Positions 1 through 8,256 of a stretch of DNA of 64,000 nucleotides are shown here, one piece after another; the first letter of the stretch is position 1, and each line of letters starts with the position of its first letter. The translations under genes were made by a program, and so were the position numbers. The notes beneath the pieces are model-generated. The model worked only from the letters and a program-made list of their open reading frames with translations, did no database searches and had not been told where the DNA came from. The stretch is taken from contig NZ_JAADZV010000001.1 of assembly GCF_010645075.1 (NCBI RefSeq), positions 124,001 through 188,000 of the forward strand, read 5' to 3'. Source of the DNA: Flavobacterium limi. Lineage in GTDB: Bacteria > Bacteroidota > Bacteroidia > Flavobacteriales > Flavobacteriaceae.

Positions 1-109
1 TCTTTTAAATCCATTTCTTTTTTAGTCTTAAAGTCGAAAGTCGAAAGTCGAAAGACCTCAGATTGTCGACTGTTTGGCAAAAGGTTAAAAGTTTAAATAT
101 AAAGTTTGA

Positions 110-130
110 GACTTTATGACTTTAGACTTT
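110..130. repeat. 21-bp direct repeat, left copy
   Basis: Perfectly identical to 506-526. It is built of the words GACTTTATGACT and TTAGACTTT. The two copies flank the four-helix-bundle pseudogene. Related low-complexity words (AAAGTCG repeated three times) lie at about 33-55. Confidence 0.85.
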
Positions 131-496
131 ATGACTTTTGACTTAAATATTTAATGAAACCGCTTAATAATTTCGATATTTCTGTAACCGACTCTAAAAG
201 CATTTCAAATTCTTCTTTTATAATATATTCTAAATCAAAAGCTAAATACAATTGAGATCTAACTTCTCCGGCAGATGCTTTGGCGATATACAAAAAGTAA
301 ATAAACTCTTTGTCTGTATTTCTCCAAAGCCTTCTGCTATGTTTGATGATATAGAAAGCGATGCTCGTCTTATTTGTCTAACGAAATCAAAGTCTTTTTT
401 AAAAGTAGAATTTTCAGTAGTCAGATATATTTTTTTATTGAAGATTCTTGATTTTTGCCAAGAATTTATTTCTTCAAAAGATCTGAATTTACTCAT
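129..496 (-). pseudogene. four-helix-bundle (23S rRNA intervening-sequence type) protein, frameshifted
   Basis: Read from 496 downward, the frame begins MSKFRSFEEINSWQKSR and reaches SSNIAEGFG, the usual signature of the small four-helix-bundle family also found in 23S rRNA intervening sequences. It then leaves frame and stops early. If one base is restored near 323-324 (family members read GFGRNT at this point), reading continues as [20 protein letters not shown] and on to a stop at 129-131, giving about 122 codons, the normal family length. This looks like a single-base deletion in an otherwise intact gene. Related proteins include the bAvd accessory of diversity-generating retroelements, but no reverse transcriptase is present here. 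Both sides carry the same 21-bp direct repeat (110-130 and 506-526). A sequencing error cannot be excluded. Confidence 0.8.
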
Positions 497-505
497 CTAG
501 TTTTG

Positions 506-526
506 GACTTTATGACTTTAGACTTT
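506..526. repeat. 21-bp direct repeat, right copy
   Basis: Exact copy of 110-130, located between the pseudogene start and the sufC stop. Such short A/T-rich intergenic words recur across this genome window, so the pair may be a repeat family rather than a target-site duplication. Confidence 0.85.
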
Positions 527-545
527 AAAACTTTACGACTCAGAA

Positions 546-1292
546 TTAATTCTCTGCCTTAATCCAGTCGTATCCTTTTTCTTCTAATTCGTAAGCCAAT
601 TCTTTTCCTCCTGATTTTACGATTCTTCCGTTATATAATACGTGAACGAAATCCGGAACGATATAATCTAACAAACGTTGGTAGTGTGTAATTACGATAA
701 TGGCGTTTTTGTCGCTTTTCAGTTTGTTTACACCATTTGCCACAATTCTTAAAGCGTCGATATCAAGACCAGAATCGGTTTCGTCAAGGATTGCCAATTT
801 TGGCTCTAACATCGCCATTTGGAAAATCTCGTTTCTTTTTTTCTCTCCTCCGGAAAAACCTTCATTTAAAGAACGGGATAAAAATTTACGGTCGATTTCT
901 AATAATTCCGATTTCTCACGAATCACTTTTAGCATTTCGTTTGCAGGCATTTCTTCCTGACCGTTTGCTTTACGAGTTTCGTTGATAGCCGTTTTCATAA
1001 AGTTAGTTACGCTAACTCCAGGAATTTCTACCGGATATTGAAACGAAAGGAAAACACCTTTGTGTGCTCTTTCTTCCGGAGCTAAATCGCCAAGATCTTC
1101 TCCGTCAAGAATTACCTCTCCGTCTGTAACTTCGTAGTTTTCGTTTCCTGCAATAACTGCAGAAAGGGTACTTTTTCCGGAACCGTTTGGTCCCATTATC
1201 GCGTGAACTTCTCCAGCTTTAACTTCTATATTAATTCCCTTAAGGATTTCTTTATCACCAATTGCGGCGTGAAGGTTTTTTATTGATAACAT
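546..1292 (-). CDS. sufC: Fe-S cluster assembly ATPase SufC
   Basis: ABC-type ATPase that binds SufB and SufD in the cytoplasmic SufBCD scaffold and drives Fe-S cluster assembly. Visible motifs are Walker A GPNGSGKST (residues 34-42), the signature FSGGEKKR and Walker B LAILDETDSGLD. The length of 248 residues is normal for SufC. The start at 1292 (MLSIKNLHAAI) is preferred over an in-frame ATG ten codons upstream, because the extra residues come from a repeat-like leader (TTTCAAGTTTCAAG) and are absent from typical SufC. It lies downstream of sufB on the same strand with a 153-nt gap holding a small inverted repeat. sufD and sufS are not in the window and may lie beyond the left end. Confidence 0.96.
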   Translation of the reverse strand: MLSIKNLHAAIGDKEILKGINIEVKAGEVHAIMGPNGSGKSTLSAVIAGNENYEVTDGEVILDGEDLGDLAPEERAHKGVFLSFQYPVEIPGVSVTNFMKTAINETRKANGQEEMPANEMLKVIREKSELLEIDRKFLSRSLNEGFSGGEKKRNEIFQMAMLEPKLAILDETDSGLDIDALRIVANGVNKLKSDKNAIIVITHYQRLLDYIVPDFVHVLYNGRIVKSGGKELAYELEEKGYDWIKAEN

Positions 1293-1321
1293 CTTTTCTT
1301 TGTTTAAAGTTTCAAGTTTCA

Positions 1322-1345
1322 AGTTTTCAGTTCTGCTGAAAAACT
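1322..1345. repeat. inverted repeat in the sufB-sufC gap
   Basis: Arms AGTTTTCAG (1322-1330) and CTGAAAAACT (1336-1345) with a 5-nt loop, next to tandem TTTCAAG words. One of several such hairpins in gaps inside operons in this window. Confidence 0.55.
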
Positions 1346-1445
1346 AAACTTTGAAAAATCTTTTTATTTTAATTGATATAAAATTCTTTTTTTAATGGTT
1401 GTAAAGCATAAATTTTCAGATTAAAACCTGAAACCTGTGACTTTT

Positions 1446-2894
1446 TTAACCTACAGATCCTTCTAAAGAAATCTCTAATAATTTTTGAGCTTCAACAGCA
1501 AATTCCATTGGGAGCTTGTTCAAGACATCTTTACTGAAACCGTTTACAATTAAAGCAATCGCTTTTTCAGTCGGGATACCTCTTTGGTTACAGTAAAATA
1601 CCTGGTCTTCTCCAATTTTACTTGTAGTTGCTTCGTGCTCGATTTTTGCTGACGGATTTTTACTTTCGATATAAGGGAAAGTATGTGCTCCGCAATTATT
1701 ACCCATTAATAAAGAGTCACACTGCGAAAAGTTTCTTGCATTTTCTGCTCTTGGAGAAATCTGCACTAAACCACGGTAGCTGTTTTGTGATTTTCCGGCC
1801 GAAATACCTTTAGAAATAATAGTCGATTTAGTATTTTTTCCTAAATGGATCATTTTTGTTCCGGTATCAGCCTGTTGGAAATTATTGGTAACAGCAATAG
1901 AATAAAATTCTCCAACTGAATTATCTCCTTTCAATACACAAGAAGGATATTTCCAGGTTACAGCAGAACCTGTTTCAACCTGTGTCCAGGAAATTTTAGC
2001 GTTTGTCTCGCATAAACCTCTTTTAGTTACAAAGTTATAAACCCCGCCTTTTCCTTCTTTATTTCCTGGGAACCAGTTTTGAACTGTTGAATATTTAATT
2101 TCAGCGTCATCTAAAGCGATTAATTCAACTACAGCAGCGTGTAATTGGTTTTCGTCACGGCTTGGTGCTGTACATCCTTCAAGGTAAGAAACGTAGCTTC
2201 CTTCATCAGCAATAACCAGAGTTCTTTCGAATTGTCCAGTTCCAGCCTGATTGATTCTGAAATAAGTTGAAAGTTCCATTGGGCATTTTACTCCTTTTGG
2301 AATATAACAGAAACTTCCGTCAGAGAAAACAGCTGAGTTTAATGCTGCGTAGAAGTTGTCTTTTTGAGGTACAACAGTTCCTAAATATTTTTTTACTAAT
2401 TCCGGATGTTCCTTGATAGCTTCAGAAATCGGACAGAAAATAATTCCTTTTTCTGCTAAAGTCTTTTTGAAAGTAGTCACTACTGAAACAGAATCGACCA
2501 CAATATCCATTGCGATATTGTTCATTTTTTTCTGTTCATCAAGAGAAATTCCAAGTTTTTTGTACATCTCTAATAATTCCGGATCAACATCGTCCAGAGT
2601 TTTATTAGGATCTACTTGTTTTGGAGCTGAATAGTATGAAATAGCCTGAAAGTCCGGTTTTTCGTAACTAACGTTTGCCCATTCCGGCTCGATCATTTCT
2701 TTCCAGGCACGGAAAGCCTCGATGCGCCATTCAGTCATCCATTCAGGTTCTTCTTTTTTAAGTGAAATAGCTCTTACAATTTCTTCGTTTAAACCAATAG
2801 GAAATGTTTCAGATTCTATATTGGTATAAAATCCGTATTCATATTCTTTGGTTTCCAGTTCGATTTTTAAATCGTCTTCTGTGTATTTGCTCAT
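1446..2894 (-). CDS. sufB: Fe-S cluster assembly protein SufB
   Basis: Scaffold subunit of the SufBCD complex, which builds and hands over Fe-S clusters. The 482-residue length and conserved stretches match Suf[19 protein letters not shown] in the N-terminal half, VEGCTAPS-like [21 protein letters not shown] in the beta-helix core, and [15 protein letters not shown] near the end. It sits between an IscA-type carrier and sufC in one minus-strand operon, which fits a housekeeping Suf pathway supplying complex I and other Fe-S enzymes in the window. The start is the first ATG of the frame, followed by [10 protein letters not shown], as in relatives. Confidence 0.97.
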   Translation of the reverse strand: MSKYTEDDLKIELETKEYEYGFYTNIESETFPIGLNEEIVRAISLKKEEPEWMTEWRIEAFRAWKEMIEPEWANVSYEKPDFQAISYYSAPKQVDPNKTLDDVDPELLEMYKKLGISLDEQKKMNNIAMDIVVDSVSVVTTFKKTLAEKGIIFCPISEAIKEHPELVKKYLGTVVPQKDNFYAALNSAVFSDGSFCYIPKGVKCPMELSTYFRINQAGTGQFERTLVIADEGSYVSYLEGCTAPSRDENQLHAAVVELIALDDAEIKYSTVQNWFPGNKEGKGGVYNFVTKRGLCETNAKISWTQVETGSAVTWKYPSCVLKGDNSVGEFYSIAVTNNFQQADTGTKMIHLGKNTKSTIISKGISAGKSQNSYRGLVQISPRAENARNFSQCDSLLMGNNCGAHTFPYIESKNPSAKIEHEATTSKIGEDQVFYCNQRGIPTEKAIALIVNGFSKDVLNKLPMEFAVEAQKLLEISLEGSVG

Positions 2895-2985
2895 TGTTTT
2901 TTTATTGAAAGATTTTAAAATTGAAGGATTTAAATATTAAAATACTTCTGTAATTAAATCTTTAAATTTTGCAATTATTTATTGT

Positions 2986-3315
2986 TTATAGAGAAAATGA
3001 TTCGCCACATCCGCAAGTTCTGCTTGCGTTTGGGTTATTGAACACAAATCCTTTTCCGTTTAAGCCGCCTGAAAATTCCAGTATTGTTCCGGCTAAATAA
3101 AGGAATGATTTTTTTTCAACTGCGATTTGTATATCATTGTCTACGAATATTTTGTCATCATCGCCTTTGGTTTTGTCAAATTTCAAATCATATGACAAAC
3201 CAGAGCATCCACCGCTTTTTACTCCTACGCGTACGTAGTCATGTGCGGCATCAAAACCATCATCAGTCATCAAATCGATGATTTTCTTTTTGGCTGTATC
3301 AGAAACTTTTATCAT
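2986..3315 (-). CDS. HesB/IscA-family Fe-S carrier protein
   Basis: A-type carrier that accepts a cluster from the Suf scaffold and passes it to target proteins. The 109-residue protein has the three family cysteines: C37 in SGGCSG, and C101 and C103 in the C-terminal CGCG motif. It is the first gene of the suf operon. It may be named sufA or iscA; the sequence alone does not decide between them. The gap to sufB is 91 nt of A/T-rich sequence with no clear hairpin. Confidence 0.93.
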   Translation of the reverse strand: MIKVSDTAKKKIIDLMTDDGFDAAHDYVRVGVKSGGCSGLSYDLKFDKTKGDDDKIFVDNDIQIAVEKKSFLYLAGTILEFSGGLNGKGFVFNNPNASRTCGCGESFSL

Positions 3316-3415
3316 TGTTTATGGTATTTATATTTTTCTTCCGTTTTTCATCCAAATCCAAAAAAACAGGATTTTTTTAAGATGCTGGATTTCAATGCTG
3401 AAATGAAATTATTTG

Positions 3416-3423
3416 CAAAGATA
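3416..3423 (-). promoter_or_regulatory. -7 element of the suf operon promoter
   Basis: On the minus strand this reads TATCTTTG, matching the Bacteroidota TAnnTTTG consensus. It would start a transcript near 3410 with a leader of about 95 nt before the IscA-like gene. No good -33 TTTG is seen at the expected spacing. The rest of the 323-nt gap (3316-3638) holds the opposite promoter of the next gene and otherwise nothing I can recognise. Confidence 0.55.
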
Positions 3424-3611
3424 CGACTTAAAAACCTTTTTACATAACGGTTCACATTATTATAACAAATGTTAAAATAGATATAACTTATTTCTAAAAG
3501 GTTATAATTTAATTATCGCTGTATCCTCCCACTTTATAATTTTAATATTACTAGTTTTAATATTCGTCTGAAAAAACGTGATTATACGTGTTTTTAGTAG
3601 TAAAATATCGT

Positions 3612-3619
3612 TATTTTTG
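3612..3619 (+). promoter_or_regulatory. -7 element for the coiled-coil gene
   Basis: TATTTTTG matches TAnnTTTG and lies 19 nt before the chosen ATG. It decides against the upstream start at 3588. Confidence 0.5.
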
Positions 3620-3638
3620 CACCAAAATAAAGAGATCT

Positions 3639-4550
3639 ATGAATAAACAAAATAAAAATTGGGTAAAAGCTGTTATTTCAATATTACTTGTTTTTGGATT
3701 TGGTATTACATTTTATATTTATAATAATGTGTCGACTAATGATTTTGGCCTGTTTTATGGGGAAAAATTAACTGTTAAAGATAAAAATTCATATGCTCAA
3801 AAAAATATATTAGACTCTCTAAATACTTTAAAAATAGCTTATGATGAGGTTTTATCAGAAAGAACATCTTTGTCACAAGAACTGGAACTGGAAAAAAAGA
3901 ATGTCGAAAATCTGATGGAAATCATAAAAGCTTCAAAAAACCCTACTTTCTCGCAATTAGAAGTGTATCGAAAGCAGCTTTCGGATTTAAAGATTTCATT
4001 ACAATCAAAAATTTCGGAAATCAAAAAACTTAAAGATCAAAATAAAAACCTTCTAACCGAAATTGAAAGCCAAAATTCAGCCATGCATCAACAAAAAATC
4101 AAAAATGATACATTGGCATCGCAGCGAAAAAAACTTGAATATACCTTAAAATCAGCTTCTAAATTAGAGCTGGATAATTTTAAAGTTGTAGCAATTCATG
4201 AGAAAAAATCGGGAGAAGAATTTGAAACGGACAAAGCTAAAAGTACCAACAGGATTAAAGCTAGCTTCTCAATTGCCGGAAACCCTGTAGCTAAAACGGG
4301 CAAAAGAGTTTATTATGTTCAGGTTTTAGACCAGAAAAACACTGTTTTGGGTGCCAACAAACTCGTTGAATTTAGCAACGGCAAAGCATTAGTTTATAGT
4401 TTTATAGTTGGTATAGATTTTCAGGGACAGCCGGTAAATCTTTATGGTGTTTTAAATTCGGATGGAAACGGATTTGCAAAAGGAACCTATTTTATTAATT
4501 TCTTTGATAAAAACGAAATTATTTCCAGCACATCTATAACGCTGAAATAA
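3639..4550 (+). CDS. membrane-anchored coiled-coil protein, unknown function
   Basis: About 303 residues. After a short basic N-terminus there is one membrane segment (VISILLVFGFGITFYIY), then a long charged coiled coil rich in Leu, Glu and Lys (roughly residues 50-170), then a predicted beta-rich C-terminal domain. This suggests an N-in protein exposing the coiled coil and beta domain to the periplasm. I do not recognise a named family. The start at 3639 is chosen because a -7 element (TATTTTTG, 3612-3619) lies just upstream, which leaves the longer in-frame start at 3588 ahead of the likely transcript. Confidence 0.8.
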   Translation: MNKQNKNWVKAVISILLVFGFGITFYIYNNVSTNDFGLFYGEKLTVKDKNSYAQKNILDSLNTLKIAYDEVLSERTSLSQELELEKKNVENLMEIIKASKNPTFSQLEVYRKQLSDLKISLQSKISEIKKLKDQNKNLLTEIESQNSAMHQQKIKNDTLASQRKKLEYTLKSASKLELDNFKVVAIHEKKSGEEFETDKAKSTNRIKASFSIAGNPVAKTGKRVYYVQVLDQKNTVLGANKLVEFSNGKALVYSFIVGIDFQGQPVNLYGVLNSDGNGFAKGTYFINFFDKNEIISSTSITLK

Positions 4551-4599
4551 TTTATTTTAGTTTTTAATTAAATTTCAGCAATACAAAAATTGTATTTCC

Positions 4600-4607
4600 T
4601 AGCTTTG
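4600..4607 (+). promoter_or_regulatory. -7 element for the MBL-fold hydrolase gene
   Basis: TAGCTTTG matches TAnnTTTG and ends 22 nt before the ATG at 4630. The -33 box is not clear. Confidence 0.5.
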
Positions 4608-4629
4608 TTTCATCTTAATGAATTAGAAA

Positions 4630-5487
4630 ATGAAACTTTATCCCATTGAATCAGGAAATTTTAAATTAGACGGGGGCGCCATGTTTGGAGTCGTGCCCAA
4701 AACAATCTGGAATAAAACCAATCCTGCTGATGGTAATAATTTAATTGATATTGCCGCCCGTTGCCTTTTAATCGAAGAGGGAAATCGTCTGATTTTGATA
4801 GATACCGGAATGGGAAACAAACAATCTGAGAAATTCTTTGGCTATTATTCACTTTGGGGCACTCATTCTTTGGATGGTTCTTTAGCAAAATATGGTTTTC
4901 ACAGAGATGATATTACGGATGTTTTTATGACCCATCTTCATTTTGATCATTGTGGAGGGAGTGTTCAGTGGAATGCAGATAAAACCGGATATGAACCGGC
5001 TTTTAAAAATGCCAGATACTGGACCAATGAAAATCATTGGGAATGGGCAACAAAACCCAATGCCCGTGAAAAAGCTTCTTTTTTAGCAGAGAATATTTTA
5101 CCAATGCAGGAAAGCGGTCAGTTAAATTTTATTGAAAGGCCAAATAGTGATTTTGGTTTTTCAGAAGAATTGGGATTCGAAATTTTTTATGCTGATGGGC
5201 ATACCGAAAAGCAAATGATTCCACATATTCAGTATCAGGATAAAACAATAGTTTTTTGTGCCGATTTATTGGCTACTGCCGGCCATATTCCGTTGCCATA
5301 CGTTATGGGATATGATACAAGGCCTTTATTGACGATGCCGGAAAAATCTAAACTGCTAACTGCTGCGGCTGACAAAAATTATTATTTGTTTTTAGAACAC
5401 GATGCACATAACCAAATTATCACGGTAGAACATACTGAAAAAGGAGTTCGTTTAAAAGAGGTTTTTACCTGTGAAGATATTTTATAG
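4630..5487 (+). CDS. metallo-beta-lactamase-fold hydrolase
   Basis: A 285-residue single-domain protein of the MBL fold. The zinc-binding motif is HLHFDH (H102, H104, D106, H107). Further ligands are the His of DGHTEKQM, the Asp of CADLLAT and the His of LEHDAHN. The LIDTGMG strand upstream of the motif is also typical. No signal peptide is visible, so it is probably cytoplasmic. The substrate cannot be told from sequence: the family includes lactonases, glyoxalase II-like enzymes and others. It is a single gene with its own promoter, facing the converging T9SS cargo gene. Confidence 0.9.
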   Translation: MKLYPIESGNFKLDGGAMFGVVPKTIWNKTNPADGNNLIDIAARCLLIEEGNRLILIDTGMGNKQSEKFFGYYSLWGTHSLDGSLAKYGFHRDDITDVFMTHLHFDHCGGSVQWNADKTGYEPAFKNARYWTNENHWEWATKPNAREKASFLAENILPMQESGQLNFIERPNSDFGFSEELGFEIFYADGHTEKQMIPHIQYQDKTIVFCADLLATAGHIPLPYVMGYDTRPLLTMPEKSKLLTAAADKNYYLFLEHDAHNQIITVEHTEKGVRLKEVFTCEDIL

Positions 5488-5490
5488 AAG

Positions 5491-5785
5491 TTACTCAACT
5501 ATAATTTTCTTAACAATAGTCGCCCCTTCATTTTCCAAATAAATATAATAGATACTATTTCTGAATCCTGTCAAATCAAAGGTGTTATTATTTGAATAAT
5601 TTGTATATTTCTTTTTGTAATTAGTTTTACCAGCGCATCGTATACAGTTGCCTTCTCAAGAGGACTATTGTGAACATGTAGTTCTCCATTTACAGGGTTG
5701 GGATAAACCGCTATTTAATCAAAACCTGTTTCTGATAGTCCTAAAGTAGGAAAACTTAAATTATAAGATGTTTTGAAAAATATAA
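5491..5785 (-). pseudogene. remnant T9SS type A C-terminal sorting domain
   Basis: Minus-strand translation gives LGLSETGFD, then a TAA where an AAA Lys codon would be expected, then IAVYPNPVNGELHVHN and LEKATVYDAL. A one-base deletion shifts frame, and reading resumes with NNNTFDLTGF, IYYIYLENEG and VKKIIVE before the stop at 5491-5493. This is the end of a T9SS cargo, similar in layout to the sorting domain of the gene just upstream (5849-8041), which ends VKKVIVE. Only the sorting domain remains. It lies just past the terminator of that gene, so it is probably a relic of a deleted or recombined tandem paralogue. The rest of this 361-nt gap is the terminator. Confidence 0.85.
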
Positions 5786-5787
5786 TC

Positions 5788-5824
5788 TAAAAAAATCCCA
5801 TTTTCATTTAGTAGAAAATGGGAT
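5788..5824 (-). terminator. intrinsic terminator of the LamG/LRR gene
   Basis: Perfect 11-bp stem, ATCCCATTTTC (5795-5805) with GAAAATGGGAT (5814-5824), followed on the minus strand by a T-run (A-run 5788-5794 on plus). Confidence 0.85.
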
Positions 5825-5848
5825 AGTTTAGTTTTTCAATAATTTTAA

Positions 5849-8041
5849 TTATTCCACTATTACTTTTTTAACTGTAGCAGCATCTTTATTTGTTAAGTAT
5901 ACATAATATACTCCTCTTGGCAAACCAGATAAGCTGATTGTGTTATTAGAATCGAATGAGTTCAAACTAAAGGATTTTACCAATTGTCCTAATGTATTAT
6001 AGACTGTTGCTTTTTCTAATGAAATATTTGAAATAGTAACTTCATCTTTAGTTGGATTTGGATATAGTGCTACTTTATCAAAAACAGAATCTTCAACTCC
6101 TAAAGTACAACTCGTGGAATAAGTAGTGGAAGGCTCTTTAATCTTAGACCAGTTGGTGTTTGAAAAAGCGGCGTCATCTACCTTAATACATGAAAGCTGA
6201 TTGAGTCCAAGAAAAGAGGTTGCCATAGGAGCAGCTGCTTTTTTTCCGTTTACATTGAGTATAATCATGTTTGTATTATTTCCGTTTTGCAGATTTAAAA
6301 ATATAAGCGGGTTTGATACAACATATACAATCGTAAGTTTGCTGTTTTTAGATAAATCTAATGATGTAATCTGATTTGAAGATGCGTTCAATGTTTCTAA
6401 AAGAAGATTATAAGAAAGATTCAAATTTGTGATTTGATTGTTACTGCAATCCAAATTTATCAGAGACGTGAATTTTTCTATTCCGGATAAATCTGTGACG
6501 TTACTGTTCGAAAGGTTTAAGGAAGTAACTGTACTTATGTCTAAACTGGATATTTTACCATTTAAGCCATCGGTATCAATTCCTAAATCAATTAATTTTT
6601 GTTCAAAATGACTGTCTTTTAAGGCTATGTATTCTACAGTACAATTGGTATTATAAGTAGCAGTTGCATCTTTTAAAGATGCCCAATTAGTATTTGAATA
6701 TGCTGCATCGTCAACCTGAATACAACTTAGATTTGGATTTTCGGTAAAATTTACCGAATTCCCTAAAAGTAAATTATTTCCATTTTTAAGATTTAAACTG
6801 GTCAGGTTGTTTGACGTTACGTCGAGATTTTCAAGGACTGTATTGTCAGAAATATCTAATGTAGAAAGTTTATTGTATGAAATGTACAAACTATGTAACT
6901 TTTTGTTCTTAGAAAGATTTAGGGAAGTCAAAAGATTTCTCTGCGCAGATATTGATTCTATTGAATCATTTTTTGTCAAATTTAAATCTGTTATTTTGTT
7001 ATCAGATATTAAGAGATATTGTAGCTTTAGGTTTTTTTCTAAGTTTAATAATGAAATTTTGTTATTAGAGCAATCTAGGTCTCTCAGAGAATCATTTTTA
7101 GTGAGATTAATAGTGGTCAAATTATTATTCGTACAATCTAAATACCTCAAATCCTCAAAATCTTCAATTCCTGTTAAATCAGAAATATTACTTGATGAAA
7201 GTTGCAGAGATGTTTCATATGTGATATTTTCCTTTAGAACTTTTCCGTCTGGAGTGCCCTCATCAAGCCCAAGCTCAATTAATTTGTTTTCAAAATTAAG
7301 ATCAGGGATTAATGTATAAAAAATTGGTTTTGGAGCATTGTATATTGCCGTAATTTCCTGTGGTGTTAAAGTGCGGTTCCAAATTCCGATGTCATCTATA
7401 GAGCCTTCAAAAAAATTGTTTGATTTGTTTTTTCCTATTCTAAAAAGATTTCCAAAACCTTGGGTGTATAAATCAGCAGATCCGCTTAACTTTAATACAT
7501 TATTTATATACAATGAAAATGTGTTAGTTTCATCATTAAAAACCATTGCAAAAAATGTCCACTCATTATTAAAATAATTGTCCTGTGATTGAAAAGTTTT
7601 TGAATCAAACTGTATGTCTAAATATCCTTTACGATAAAAACTGATTTTAAACCAATAATTAGGATCGGATACATTTCCATAATTTAAAAGACAAAAATCA
7701 AGTTCTTCTGATACAGATGGCATATCAGCCTGAAACCATCCGGTAATAGTTCTTGAACCACCTTTTAGAGGATAGTTTTTAACATCAGCTTCTATATTGC
7801 TGCTTGTTCCGTTGAAATAGTAAGCACTTCTGCGTTGCCCAAATCTATCGATAGTCGGTTCAACATTTACAGTAATTCCGTGAGAACCATTTCCACTGAT
7901 GTCATTGGCATTTCCATTAAATGGATAATAGGCAAGCAGTCCATTCAAAGGAAGATAATCCGGAATATCTGAAGATTGTGCATAAATAGAAAGATTTGCC
8001 AGTAAAAGAATAAAAAGTAGTTTTGTTTTCATAAATTTCAT
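5849..8041 (-). CDS. T9SS-secreted LamG and leucine-rich-repeat surface protein
   Basis: Secreted protein of about 730 residues. A signal peptide (KLLFILLLANLSIYAQ) is followed by a LamG/concanavalin-like domain (about residues 35-250, YYPFNGNANDISGNG to FEGSIDDIGIWNR). Then come two blocks of short leucine-rich repeats (SLNLSNSNVTDLSGIE type). Each block opens with a NFENKLIELGLD or HFEQKLIDLGID segment and closes with LSCIQVDDAAYSNTNW or a close variant, so the LRR unit is internally duplicated. The last 75 residues (LYPNPTKDEV to VKKVIVE) are a type A sorting domain for T9SS export. The start is 8041 (MKFMKTK) or 8032 (MKTK), downstream of a -7 element at 8058-8065. Likely binds glycans or proteins at the cell surface (inference). 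Confidence 0.9.
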   Translation of the reverse strand: MKFMKTKLLFILLLANLSIYAQSSDIPDYLPLNGLLAYYPFNGNANDISGNGSHGITVNVEPTIDRFGQRRSAYYFNGTSSNIEADVKNYPLKGGSRTITGWFQADMPSVSEELDFCLLNYGNVSDPNYWFKISFYRKGYLDIQFDSKTFQSQDNYFNNEWTFFAMVFNDETNTFSLYINNVLKLSGSADLYTQGFGNLFRIGKNKSNNFFEGSIDDIGIWNRTLTPQEITAIYNAPKPIFYTLIPDLNFENKLIELGLDEGTPDGKVLKENITYETSLQLSSSNISDLTGIEDFEDLRYLDCTNNNLTTINLTKNDSLRDLDCSNNKISLLNLEKNLKLQYLLISDNKITDLNLTKNDSIESISAQRNLLTSLNLSKNKKLHSLYISYNKLSTLDISDNTVLENLDVTSNNLTSLNLKNGNNLLLGNSVNFTENPNLSCIQVDDAAYSNTNWASLKDATATYNTNCTVEYIALKDSHFEQKLIDLGIDTDGLNGKISSLDISTVTSLNLSNSNVTDLSGIEKFTSLINLDCSNNQITNLNLSYNLLLETLNASSNQITSLDLSKNSKLTIVYVVSNPLIFLNLQNGNNTNMIILNVNGKKAAAPMATSFLGLNQLSCIKVDDAAFSNTNWSKIKEPSTTYSTSCTLGVEDSVFDKVALYPNPTKDEVTISNISLEKATVYNTLGQLVKSFSLNSFDSNNTISLSGLPRGVYYVYLTNKDAATVKKVIVE

Positions 8042-8057
8042 TAAGAGTTTCAATTTG

Positions 8058-8065
8058 CAAAAATA
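8058..8065 (-). promoter_or_regulatory. -7 element of the LamG/LRR gene
   Basis: Reads TATTTTTG on the minus strand (TAnnTTTG). It places the start of transcription downstream of the first in-frame ATG at 8089 and so supports the shorter N-terminus. Confidence 0.55.
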
Positions 8066-8256
8066 CAAATTATAAGTTATTCGCTTCATTAATAATAGTA
8101 TGCATCCTTATTAAATTACTTAGGGTTAAGTTTAAAAAAGTGGTACTGATAAACTTTTGAGGTGTAAAATTCATAACACAGTGTTAACAGTTAGTTTTTT
8201 GTAACAAAATATCATAATTTAGTCCCATCTTTAACTTATATTTTATAATTAGATAC

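Noticed and set aside
30..56. Triplicate AAAGTCG words as a possible CRISPR or satellite
   Set aside because: Units are seven bases long with no spacers; this is a short intergenic word repeat.
6807..7319. 170-codon plus-strand frame opposite the LamG/LRR gene
   Set aside because: It is an antisense shadow of the repeat region; composition is odd, there is no promoter, and the minus-strand gene has clear domains throughout.
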